64,000 bases of DNA from Chitinophaga niabensis (lineage in GTDB: Bacteria; Bacteroidota; Bacteroidia; Chitinophagales; Chitinophagaceae). Below are positions 9,344 to 18,024 of the stretch, in pieces. Position numbers and translations under genes: made by a program. The first letter of the stretch is position 1. Each line of letters starts with the position of its first letter. A model generated the notes under the pieces. The model was not told where the DNA came from, searched no databases, and saw only the letters and a program-made list of their open reading frames with translations. Location of the stretch: the NCBI RefSeq assembly GCF_900129465.1, contig NZ_FSRA01000001.1:2916482-2980481 (forward strand). Reading direction: 5' to 3'.

Positions 9344-9410
9344 GCAGGAGGGCTGACATCCCTCCCGCTACAAAATGATAGCCCTCTTATTCACCGCATG
9401 TGCGTGCGGT
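9344..9410 (+). promoter_or_regulatory. Two leader hairpins upstream of susC
   Basis: GGAGGG (9347-9352) pairs with CCCTCC (9360-9365), extended by outer GC pairs. ACCGCA (9393-9398) pairs with TGCGGT (9405-9410). Neither is followed by a T-run, so they are not ordinary terminators. They lie in the 188-bp leader between fecR and the STN-type susC and may be RNA stability or control elements. Confidence 0.4.
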
Positions 9411-9462
9411 AAGGGAATTCCTTGTGTCGTTCAACTAAATCTACTAACAAGAAATCTGGACT

Positions 9463-12400
9463 ATGTCTACAAATGTAAGCGCAAAAGCCCTCCTCTCCAA
9501 ATCCATGCGAACAGCGTCCATGCACCTTATGGCAGTGATCTTCCTCTTTGAGATCGCTTATCCTCAGACAGGTTATTCACAAAGCATCCTCAATAAAAGG
9601 ATCTCTATTCAGGTGGATGACATGAGTTTAAAGAATGTGCTGCATCAGATCGGAAACAAAGCGGATGTAAAATTCGTGTACAGCTCCAGCCACATTGCAT
9701 TAGACCAAAAAGTAACGGCCAGTGCCCGCCAGGAAGAATTGGGTAAAGTATTGAACAGGTTATTCAACCGTACTGAAATTGACTTTGAAGTAAGCGATCG
9801 CTTTATTATCCTTAAAGAAAATGAAACGGCCCCGCCCTTTGAAATGTCTGCCATCCGCCCGGTGGCAGATTCACTGATCAAAGGAAAAGTACTGAGTGAA
9901 ACCAATGATCCGTTTCCCGGCGCCACCATCCTGGAAAAAGGGACGGGCAATGGTGCCACTTCCGGTGCGGATGGTGCATTCTCTTTGAAAGTAAAACAGG
10001 GTGCTACTTTGGTAGTAACAGCTATCGGCTATCAACCGCTGGAGATCACCGCATCAAACGCCCGTACGATCCATTTAAAAGTAGCTGTAAAGCAATTGCA
10101 GGACATTGTAGTAACAGCGGCTGGTATCGCCCGCCAGAAGAACAGCCTGGGATATTCCGTATCTACCGTTACATCAGATAAGCTGGCACAAAAATCAGAA
10201 CCTGATCCGGTAAGAGCACTCACAGGGAAAGTGGCCGGTGTAAATATTCAATCGGCAGGAGGTGTGGCAGGAGGCGCTACTAATATCACGATTCGTGGTA
10301 ACTCTTCTCTGAATGGCAATAACCAGCCTTTATTTGTGGTGGATGGCGTTCCCTTCGACAACTCAAGTTTTGCAAATGTAGGCGCTACCACAGTGGGCGG
10401 AGTAGGCGTCACCAACCGTGCGTTTGACCTGGACCCTAATAATATCCAGAGTATGACAGTATTAAAAGGTGCTGCGGCAGCAGCATTGTATGGCTCCCGT
10501 GCTGCCAACGGTGCCATCATCATTACTACAAAGGCCGGTAAAAAAATGAGCCGTAAAGGAACAGAGATCACTTACAGCACTTCTTATGCTTTTGAAAATG
10601 TAGCAGGGCTGCCCGAATATCAAACAAAATATGGGCAGGGTACCAATAACGATTACCGGCATGGTGTATATGCTTCATGGGGGCAACCCTATCCCGGCGT
10701 AAAAAGCCTGCTTCCTACACGCACTACTGTTCCGCATCAGTTAACACGCACCTTTGGCTCGGACATCTTCCCGCAGTTCTATGAAGCAGATGGTGTAACC
10801 CCTATCCAGGTGCCCTACAAATCGTATGCAGGTCAGAATGTTAAGAACTTCTTCAGAACAGGGAATGTATATGAGAACGCGATCACTATCTCTTCCGGTA
10901 GTGAAAAAGGAAACTTCAACGCAGGTTTCTCACATACCATGAATAATGGCGTGGTACCCTCCAACGAGATCAACCGTACTTCTGTGAATGTAGGCGGCAA
11001 TATCAAACTGGAGAATAAATTCTATGCCAGCGGTTCCATCAACTATGTAACAACCCGGCAAACCACCCCACCTATAGGTGGTACTACAGGATCTATCATG
11101 TCCGCCCTGATGTATGTTCCCACCAGCTTTGACCTTACCAGCTATCCATACGAAAATCCAAAGGATGGCAGTAACGTGTATGACTATACCGGGGTAGACA
11201 ATCCTTACTGGTCTGTTAAACACAGTCCCTCCACCAGTGCGGTGGACCGTTATTACGGCAACCTGATCCTTGGTTTTGATCCCACTCCCTGGCTCAATAT
11301 CCAGAACACCATCGGGTTCAACTCTTATACAGACCGCCGTACGAATGTGCGGGGCAAAGGATCTTCATCTTATCCCAATGGCAGTATCACTACTGATAAT
11401 ATCTACCGCCAGGAGCTGGACAATACGCTATTGGCAACAGTGACCACTAAACTGAAACCGGACCTTTCCATGCGGGCCATTATAGGCAACAACGTGAACC
11501 AACGGTTAACGGACCGTAAGGCATTCTATGGTGATAATATCATCGTAGCAGACCTGGTGGACATTCATAACACCAGTTCTATTACACCAATTCAACTCAA
11601 CAATAACAGGAACCTCCTGAAGCAGCGTTACTTCGCTTTCTTTACAGACATTACTTTCGATTATAAGAACTTTGCCTCCCTCAACTTTGTGGGGAGGAAC
11701 GATGTATCCTCTACCCTGCCTAAAAATAACCGTAGTTATTTTTACGGTGGCGTGAATGGTTCATTTGTATTTTCAGATGCCTTTCAGTTATCTGACCGCA
11801 TTCTGAGCTTCGGTAAGATCAGGGCGGGTTACACCAGGGTAGGTAATGAAGCATCCCCTTATCAGACGGCTGCTTTTTACCAGATCAACCCTTCACTGGG
11901 CGCACCGAACTCTCCCGGAAATGTAGGGTTACCGTTCAGTGGCAGCAATGGTTCTTATAATGTAGTAACTAAAACAGACGTGCTCACCAATGCCAACCTG
12001 AAACCTGAATTCATTACAGAGCTGGAATTGGGTACAGAGTTGCGTTTCTTTAATAGCCGTATTGGAATAGACTTCACTTATTACAATAAGAAAAGTACTT
12101 CTCAGATCTTTGAAGTAACAGCCGCTCCTTCTTCCGGTTACACTTCCCAGATACTCAACCTGGGGGAAGCCACCAACAAAGGAGTGGAAATAGGCCTTAC
12201 CATTGCAGCCCTGCAATCCAACAACGGACTTAACTGGAACATCAATGCCAACTTTACACGCAACCGCAATATCATCCAGGACCTGGGAGGTTATGACCGC
12301 TTCAGTTATGGCGGTGCAAGTGGTACCAGCAGCGTACACATCGTAGGGCAACCATACGGACAGATACAGGGAACAGGTTATGCACGGGACGATGAAGGTA

Positions 12401-13044
12401 ACATCCTGATAGACCCTAATACCGGCAAACCATTAGCATCAGGTACTTTGCTGCCTATCGGCAATCCGAACCCTGATTTTATGATGGGCATCACCAATAC
12501 TTTCCACTTCAGGAATTTTGGTCTCAACGTTTTATTTGACTGGAAACAAGGCGGCAACTTATTTTCTTCTACGGTGGGCAATATGATGTCCCGCGGCGTA
12601 ACGAGGGATACGGAAGACCGCGAATTCCAGATCGTAGCACCGGGGGTGTTAGGAGATATCAATACCCAAACCGCCCTTCGTGATCAAAGTGGCAAAAAGA
12701 TCCCTAACAATGTAGCGATCTCCTATGAAGATCATTTCTTCAGTGGTGGCATGGGGCCTGGTGGCGTAAATGAAGGTTCTGTATTTGATGCCACTGTGTT
12801 CCGCCTTCGTGAAATAGGATTCTCCTACGATCTGCCTAAATCCATGCTTGGCAGAACTCCCTTCGGCTCCATCTCCCTTTCCCTTTCCGGCAGGAACCTC
12901 TGGTACAAAGCACCCGGCTTCCCCAGGTACACCAACTTCGATCCTGAAGTAAGTACACTCGGTGCCGGCAATTCCCAGGGATATGATAACCTGGGGGTAC
13001 CTACTACAAAACGTTTCGGGTTTAACTTAAAATGTTCTTTCTGA
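9463..13044 (+). CDS. SusC-like TonB-dependent transporter with STN signalling domain
   Basis: The product has 1193 residues. After the signal peptide come an STN (secretin/TonB short N-terminal) domain (about 48-118, starting ISIQVDDMSLKNVLHQIG), a CarboxypepD_reg-like domain (about 138-220), a TonB-box-like region (DIVVTAAGIARQ), a plug (about 225-345) and a barrel ending FGFNLKCSF. The STN domain is the part that contacts FecR, matching the FecI/FecR pair upstream. It is co-transcribed with the susD gene, whose start overlaps its stop codon (TGATG). The substrate is unknown; the downstream carboxypeptidases suggest peptides. Confidence 0.93.
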   Translation: MSTNVSAKALLSKSMRTASMHLMAVIFLFEIAYPQTGYSQSILNKRISIQVDDMSLKNVLHQIGNKADVKFVYSSSHIALDQKVTASARQEELGKVLNRLFNRTEIDFEVSDRFIILKENETAPPFEMSAIRPVADSLIKGKVLSETNDPFPGATILEKGTGNGATSGADGAFSLKVKQGATLVVTAIGYQPLEITASNARTIHLKVAVKQLQDIVVTAAGIARQKNSLGYSVSTVTSDKLAQKSEPDPVRALTGKVAGVNIQSAGGVAGGATNITIRGNSSLNGNNQPLFVVDGVPFDNSSFANVGATTVGGVGVTNRAFDLDPNNIQSMTVLKGAAAAALYGSRAANGAIIITTKAGKKMSRKGTEITYSTSYAFENVAGLPEYQTKYGQGTNNDYRHGVYASWGQPYPGVKSLLPTRTTVPHQLTRTFGSDIFPQFYEADGVTPIQVPYKSYAGQNVKNFFRTGNVYENAITISSGSEKGNFNAGFSHTMNNGVVPSNEINRTSVNVGGNIKLENKFYASGSINYVTTRQTTPPIGGTTGSIMSALMYVPTSFDLTSYPYENPKDGSNVYDYTGVDNPYWSVKHSPSTSAVDRYYGNLILGFDPTPWLNIQNTIGFNSYTDRRTNVRGKGSSSYPNGSITTDNIYRQELDNTLLATVTTKLKPDLSMRAIIGNNVNQRLTDRKAFYGDNIIVADLVDIHNTSSITPIQLNNNRNLLKQRYFAFFTDITFDYKNFASLNFVGRNDVSSTLPKNNRSYFYGGVNGSFVFSDAFQLSDRILSFGKIRAGYTRVGNEASPYQTAAFYQINPSLGAPNSPGNVGLPFSGSNGSYNVVTKTDVLTNANLKPEFITELELGTELRFFNSRIGIDFTYYNKKSTSQIFEVTAAPSSGYTSQILNLGEATNKGVEIGLTIAALQSNNGLNWNINANFTRNRNIIQDLGGYDRFSYGGASGTSSVHIVGQPYGQIQGTGYARDDEGNILIDPNTGKPLASGTLLPIGNPNPDFMMGITNTFHFRNFGLNVLFDWKQGGNLFSSTVGNMMSRGVTRDTEDREFQIVAPGVLGDINTQTALRDQSGKKIPNNVAISYEDHFFSGGMGPGGVNEGSVFDATVFRLREIGFSYDLPKSMLGRTPFGSISLSLSGRNLWYKAPGFPRYTNFDPEVSTLGAGNSQGYDNLGVPTTKRFGFNLKCSF

Positions 13045-14645
13045 TGAGACTAAAACATATAACACAGGTAATTGGTATCGCCGCGCTCCTGTCCGTAGCA
13101 GGTGGTTGCAGTAAATTTGTGGATATCAATTCTGATCCGAATAACCCTACTACAGCCCAGTTATCTTTACTGTTGCCTTCTACGGAAATATCGCTGGTAG
13201 GAAACATGTATGCGCTGAACAGTGGTACGGCCACTTTTGTACAACATACCATTTTCACCAATGGACTGAGCCGCTACCAGCAACAGGGCACCAGCTTTGA
13301 TGATCCCTGGACCGGTTTTTATACCCAAACGTTAAACGATCTCCAATCGATCATCACCAGTGGCGCCGCACAGGACCAATGGGGATATGTGGGGATTGCA
13401 CGGCTGGAGAAAGCTTATCTCGTCACCCTGATGGTAGATATGTGGGGAGATATCCCTTATTCCGAAGGAACAGAAGAAGGCCCTGTGAACGTGAGCCCTC
13501 CTTTTTTAAAAGGAGCCGACATTTATGAAAAATGCCTGGTGCTTATAGATTCTGCATTGGCAAACCTGAACAGCGTTGCAGGCACCTCACTGGTACCTGC
13601 AACAGCCGATCCTATTTATGCCGGCAGCAAGACCGCCTGGATCAGTATGGGAAGATCCTTACAACTAAAACTCTATAACGGGATCAGGCTTGTTGATCCC
13701 ACACGTTCTGCCAATGCTATCAAAGCGTTGCTGACAGACCCTTCCAAGCTGATCAGTTCCAATACCGCGGACTTCACCTTTAAGTTCGGCACAGTGCAGA
13801 ATCCCAATAACCGGCATCCCTGGCATCGTTCAGAATACCAGGGCGGCAAGAGCTTTTACATGAGCCAGTCGCTGATAGACCTGTTGTTCAATAACGATGA
13901 TCCCCGCCTGCGTTATTATATCTCCCGGCAGAACACTACGGCTGGTTTGAACAATTCAAATAACAGCAACGGTTATTATGGACGTAACCCGGGTGATGGT
14001 ACCGCTTCTCCCGCAGACCAAAGCCGCCGTTCTTCTTTTGGGATCTATCCTGCGGGCGGCCGGTTTGATAATGCAGCCATTAATAACCTGCCTCCTGCCA
14101 ATCTCTACCTCACTAACACAGGCGCTACGGGCACAGCTAAAGTGCTGGCTGTAACTGATGGTACAGGAGCAGGCATTATGCCCATGATCACGTATGCCAT
14201 GGTAAAGTTCATTCGTGCTGAAGCGGCATTAACATTGGCCACAGGAGATGACGCCAGGATAAGTTTCAGGGATGGTATTACAGCACATCTGAGCAGTATG
14301 AGCTCCTATGCTGCAGCCAACGGAGGGAATGCACTGGCACAAACAGCTATCGATGCTTTTGCCGCCCGCCTGGTAGCCCAATACGATGCAGCAGATGATG
14401 CAGGTAAGCTCAACCTGGTGATGACGCAGAAATACATTGCACAATATGGTAACGGTATGGAAACCTATTCAGATTACCGCCGCACAGGTTTACCTGTTCT
14501 GCGTACACCATTATCACCACTGAATACTTTCCCCCTGCGCCTCTACTATTCTGAAGCAGAACTAACGGCCAACACCAATTTAGGTGCTGATCCCGGTCAG
14601 CTGCAACTCGCACAGCAAACTACTCCTGTATTCTGGGACAAATAA
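13044..14645 (+). CDS. SusD-like (SusD-like_2 type) surface lipoprotein
   Basis: The product has about 533 residues. I chose the ATG at 13044 because it overlaps the upstream TGA and gives a good lipoprotein signal (MRLKHITQVIGIAALLSVAGGC); an ATG four codons earlier is possible. The mature start FVDINSDPNNPTTAQ is the signature of the SusD-like_2 branch. It serves as the ligand-binding lid of the SusC encoded just upstream. The C-terminal region contains the ETYSDYRRTGLPVL segment common in this branch. Confidence 0.9.
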   Translation: MRLKHITQVIGIAALLSVAGGCSKFVDINSDPNNPTTAQLSLLLPSTEISLVGNMYALNSGTATFVQHTIFTNGLSRYQQQGTSFDDPWTGFYTQTLNDLQSIITSGAAQDQWGYVGIARLEKAYLVTLMVDMWGDIPYSEGTEEGPVNVSPPFLKGADIYEKCLVLIDSALANLNSVAGTSLVPATADPIYAGSKTAWISMGRSLQLKLYNGIRLVDPTRSANAIKALLTDPSKLISSNTADFTFKFGTVQNPNNRHPWHRSEYQGGKSFYMSQSLIDLLFNNDDPRLRYYISRQNTTAGLNNSNNSNGYYGRNPGDGTASPADQSRRSSFGIYPAGGRFDNAAINNLPPANLYLTNTGATGTAKVLAVTDGTGAGIMPMITYAMVKFIRAEAALTLATGDDARISFRDGITAHLSSMSSYAAANGGNALAQTAIDAFAARLVAQYDAADDAGKLNLVMTQKYIAQYGNGMETYSDYRRTGLPVLRTPLSPLNTFPLRLYYSEAELTANTNLGADPGQLQLAQQTTPVFWDK

Positions 14646-14655
14646 AACCAACATC

Positions 14656-15279
14656 ATGATGAAACCAATAATATACCTGGCCACTATTATGATCGTAATG
14701 ATATCTTCCTGTAAAAAAGCACATTACGAATGGGAGAACTATCAATACACCGCAGTGCCTACCGTTAAGATCGATACAACCAAGTCTGCCCTGCCTACTT
14801 TTCAAAATGCAAAGGTGGTATTCTTTAATCTCAACGATCCCAACCTGGCAAATGAGCAATTTGCATTTGAGTTGAACTGGGAAGGGTTTGGCAGAGAAGA
14901 AGTAGCCTCTATAGAAGTGTATGCCAGCTTCAACAAAGCAGAAGCCAGCGTACCGGCCTATCCCCTGGTGATCTCCTACCCCGGCAACCTGTACCCTAAC
15001 ATTGCGCAGTTCCCTTTACCCAGCATTGTAGGAGCAGGCGACATACTGCATGAAACGGTGACCGCTTTCCCTAAAAGCTATTCCTTCACAGCAGCACAGC
15101 TGGCCGCCATTACCAATGTAAACCTGGCGAATGTGGCGATAAATGACTATTTTCTTTTTAAATTCATCCTCAACCTGAAGGACGGCCGAAGGATAGTGAC
15201 CTTTTTCAATAATATAGCTGATGAAGCCCGCGGGGAACCAGGTGATTGCCGCACCGGCGCAAGGTTTAAGAGAGCTTAA
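14656..15279 (+). CDS. Small surface lipoprotein of the SusCD operon, unknown function
   Basis: The product has about 207 residues. ATG codons at 14656 and 14659 both give a short signal peptide with lipobox MISSC at residues 15-19. I see no catalytic motif; the body is beta-rich. It lies 10 bp after the susD gene and 17 bp before the M14 gene, so it belongs to the operon. By position it corresponds to the accessory lipoproteins (SusE/SusF analogues) that help bind ligand at the surface. It could equally be a structural component; no family assigned. Confidence 0.75.
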   Translation: MMKPIIYLATIMIVMISSCKKAHYEWENYQYTAVPTVKIDTTKSALPTFQNAKVVFFNLNDPNLANEQFAFELNWEGFGREEVASIEVYASFNKAEASVPAYPLVISYPGNLYPNIAQFPLPSIVGAGDILHETVTAFPKSYSFTAAQLAAITNVNLANVAINDYFLFKFILNLKDGRRIVTFFNNIADEARGEPGDCRTGARFKRA

Positions 15280-15296
15280 AAATACAATAAATACTT

Positions 15297-18017
15297 ATGA
15301 TGTATAAATTCTATCGCATGTTGATCCTGTTGTTACTCATGGTAACAATAGCCTGGGCACAAACCGTTCCCTCTCCAAAAGAGCACTTCGGATTTAATAT
15401 CGGGGACGATTATAAACTGGCCACCTACACGCAAACAGAAGCGTACTTTAAAAAACTCGCCACTTCCAACCGTACCAAACTGGTGGATATCGGTTTAACC
15501 GAAGAAGGAAGGCATCAGTATATGCTGATCATTTCAGACCCGGAGAACCTTTCAAAACTGGAGCGCTACAGGGAGATCTCTCAAAAGCTGGCACATGCGG
15601 AAGGATTAACGGACGAAGAAGCACGCAACCTGGCAGCAGAAGGGAAAGCAGTAGTATGGATAGATGGCGGCCTGCATGCAACAGAAGTAGTAGGTACCCA
15701 TCAGCTGATCGAAAGCATGTACCAGCTGGTAAGCCGCAATGACCAGGAAACAAAAGATATCCTGAAGAACGTGATCATCCTGATGACACATGCTAATCCT
15801 GACGGGCAGGAGATTGTATCCAACTGGTATATGCGGGAAAGTGATGTAAAGAAACGCGCGCTGAACATCCCGAAAGTTTACAACAAATACGTAGGCCATG
15901 ATAATAACCGGGATTTTTATATGATGAATATGAAAGAGAGCCAGAACATCAGCCGGCAGTTATTTGTAGAATGGATCCCGCAGATCATGTACAACCATCA
16001 TCAGCGTGGCCCCGCAGGTTCTGTACTCGCAGGCCCTCCCTATCGTGATCCTTTCAACTATGTGTTTGACCCGCTGATCATGACCACTACAGATGCAGTA
16101 GGTGCTGCAATGAATAACAGGTTGAATGTGGAAGGCAAACCCGGTTATACTGAACGGGAAGGCTCTCAGTTCTCCACCTGGTGGAATGGAGGTTTACGTA
16201 CAACTCCTTACTTTCATAATATGGTTGGAATTCTAACGGAGATCATTGGCGGCCCTACACCGGAAAATGTTCCGCTGGTACCGGAAAGGCTCATCCCCAA
16301 AGGCTCCACTCCTAACCCGGTTGTTCCGCAGGTATGGCATTTCCGCCAGTCCATTGATTATTGCATATCCCTCAACTATGCCGTGCTGGACTATGCAGCC
16401 CGCTATCGCAGCAGCCTCCTGTACAACATTTATAAGATGGGTAAGAACGGAATAGAACGCGGCAGCAAAGATAACTGGACCTTCTATCCTAAATATGCGG
16501 AGATGATCAAAACCTCCAACAAGGCAGCAGACAGCAGCAAAACAGAATCCGCGACGGGTGAAGGAGGAGAAAGTGAATTCTCTTTTGGCAGGGAAGATAC
16601 CACCAGCACTAAGTTCTTTGATGCCGTACTAAAGAACCCTTTATACCGCGATGCCCGTGGTTATGTGATCCCGGCAGACCAGGCAGATTTTCCAACGGCC
16701 GTCAAATTTATCAATGCATTGAGCCGTTCAGGCATTACCATCCATAAATCCACTACCGCCTTCACCATTGGCGGCAAAAATTACCCGGCAGGTTCCTACG
16801 TAGTGAAAACCGCGCAGGCTTTCCGCCCACATGTGATCGATATGTTTGAACCACAGGACCATCCGAATGATTTTGCTTATGCAGGAGGTCCTCCCATTCG
16901 TCCCTACGATGCTGCCGGATGGACACTCGCCTTCCAGATGGGCGTTCAGTTCGATCGCATCCTGGATCCATTTAACGGACCATTTGTACAGTTGCCTTAT
17001 GGCCAGATAGAAACACCACCTCAACAAACGATAGCAACTGCAAAAGCAGGTTACCTCATCAGCCCGAAGATCAATAATGCCTTCCTGGCGGTGAATGATC
17101 TGCTGAAAGCCGGTATTAAAGTATTCCGTGTAACCACTGCAGCAGGAGCTTTCTATGTTCCTGCATCTGCCAAAGCCCAAAACATCTTACAACAAAACAA
17201 TATCGTGGTGAGCAGCCTTGCTAAAAAGCCTGATGGCCTCACTGCCATATCTCCCATGCGCATCGCCATCTTTGATAACTATGGCGGCTCTATGCCAGCG
17301 GGTTGGACGAGATGGTTGTTTGAACAGTTCAATTTCTCCTATGAAATGATCTATCCCAAAACCATAGATTCCGGTGACCTGCATAAGAAGTTCGACATGA
17401 TCATCTTCACTGCAGGTGCTATCCCCGATACAGGAAAACCAAGAGCGGGTGCAGCGAGAGGAAGAGGTGGTTCACAACCCAAAGCTGCAGACATCCCTGC
17501 AGAATACCGCCCCTGGTTAGGCCGTATCAATGCAGATACTTCTATCCCGCAATTGAAAAGATTCCTGGAAGAAGGTGGCCAGGTTGTTACTATCGGCTCC
17601 AGTACCAATCTCGTTTATCATCTGAAACTGCCGGTAACTAACGCATTAACAGAGAAAGAACGCCCTTTGGCTAACACCAAATACTACATCCCCGGCAGCC
17701 TGCTGATAGCAGACCTGGACACTACCGCCCCTGCCAATTACGGCATGCCCGCAAAAAGCGATGTGTATTTTGACCGCAGCCCGGTATTTAAATTCAAAGA
17801 CGGCGCCAACCTGCAAAAGCTGATATGGTTCTCCTCAGAAACACCTTTACACAGCGGATGGGCCTGGGGTCAAAAATACCTGAAGGATGGTATAGCTGCT
17901 TTTGTAGCACCCATAGGAAAAGGAAAACTGTACGCATTTGGCCCTGAGATCACTTTCCGCGCACAATCACACGGCACATTTAAGTTATTGTTCAATCAAC
18001 TGTATCAAACGAAATAA
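15297..18017 (+). CDS. M14-family zinc carboxypeptidase, paralogue 1
   Basis: The product has 906 residues with a Sec signal peptide. Zinc ligands are visible: HATE (H127, E130) in WIDGGLHATEVVGTHQ, and a histidine in MYNHHQRG (H234/H235). The substrate-binding Asn-Arg pair is N204-R205 (HDNNRDF), and the general base candidate is E315 in GILTEIIGG. Residues from about 640 resemble a class I glutamine-amidotransferase-like Rossmann domain (MRIAIFDNYGGSMPAGWTRW), a layout known in large Bacteroidota M14 proteins. It probably trims C-terminal residues from peptides in the periplasm or at the surface. The next gene is its close paralogue, 7 bp away. Confidence 0.88.
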   Translation: MMYKFYRMLILLLLMVTIAWAQTVPSPKEHFGFNIGDDYKLATYTQTEAYFKKLATSNRTKLVDIGLTEEGRHQYMLIISDPENLSKLERYREISQKLAHAEGLTDEEARNLAAEGKAVVWIDGGLHATEVVGTHQLIESMYQLVSRNDQETKDILKNVIILMTHANPDGQEIVSNWYMRESDVKKRALNIPKVYNKYVGHDNNRDFYMMNMKESQNISRQLFVEWIPQIMYNHHQRGPAGSVLAGPPYRDPFNYVFDPLIMTTTDAVGAAMNNRLNVEGKPGYTEREGSQFSTWWNGGLRTTPYFHNMVGILTEIIGGPTPENVPLVPERLIPKGSTPNPVVPQVWHFRQSIDYCISLNYAVLDYAARYRSSLLYNIYKMGKNGIERGSKDNWTFYPKYAEMIKTSNKAADSSKTESATGEGGESEFSFGREDTTSTKFFDAVLKNPLYRDARGYVIPADQADFPTAVKFINALSRSGITIHKSTTAFTIGGKNYPAGSYVVKTAQAFRPHVIDMFEPQDHPNDFAYAGGPPIRPYDAAGWTLAFQMGVQFDRILDPFNGPFVQLPYGQIETPPQQTIATAKAGYLISPKINNAFLAVNDLLKAGIKVFRVTTAAGAFYVPASAKAQNILQQNNIVVSSLAKKPDGLTAISPMRIAIFDNYGGSMPAGWTRWLFEQFNFSYEMIYPKTIDSGDLHKKFDMIIFTAGAIPDTGKPRAGAARGRGGSQPKAADIPAEYRPWLGRINADTSIPQLKRFLEEGGQVVTIGSSTNLVYHLKLPVTNALTEKERPLANTKYYIPGSLLIADLDTTAPANYGMPAKSDVYFDRSPVFKFKDGANLQKLIWFSSETPLHSGWAWGQKYLKDGIAAFVAPIGKGKLYAFGPEITFRAQSHGTFKLLFNQLYQTK

Positions 18018-18024
18018 TTGCTGC

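Noticed and set aside
9344-9368. Leader hairpin as an intrinsic terminator after fecR
   Set aside because: No T-run follows it and the operon logic requires read-through or a promoter downstream.
17938-18024. Upstream extension of the second M14 gene
   Set aside because: The 29 extra codons overlap the first M14 gene and do not form a signal peptide; ATG 18025 does.
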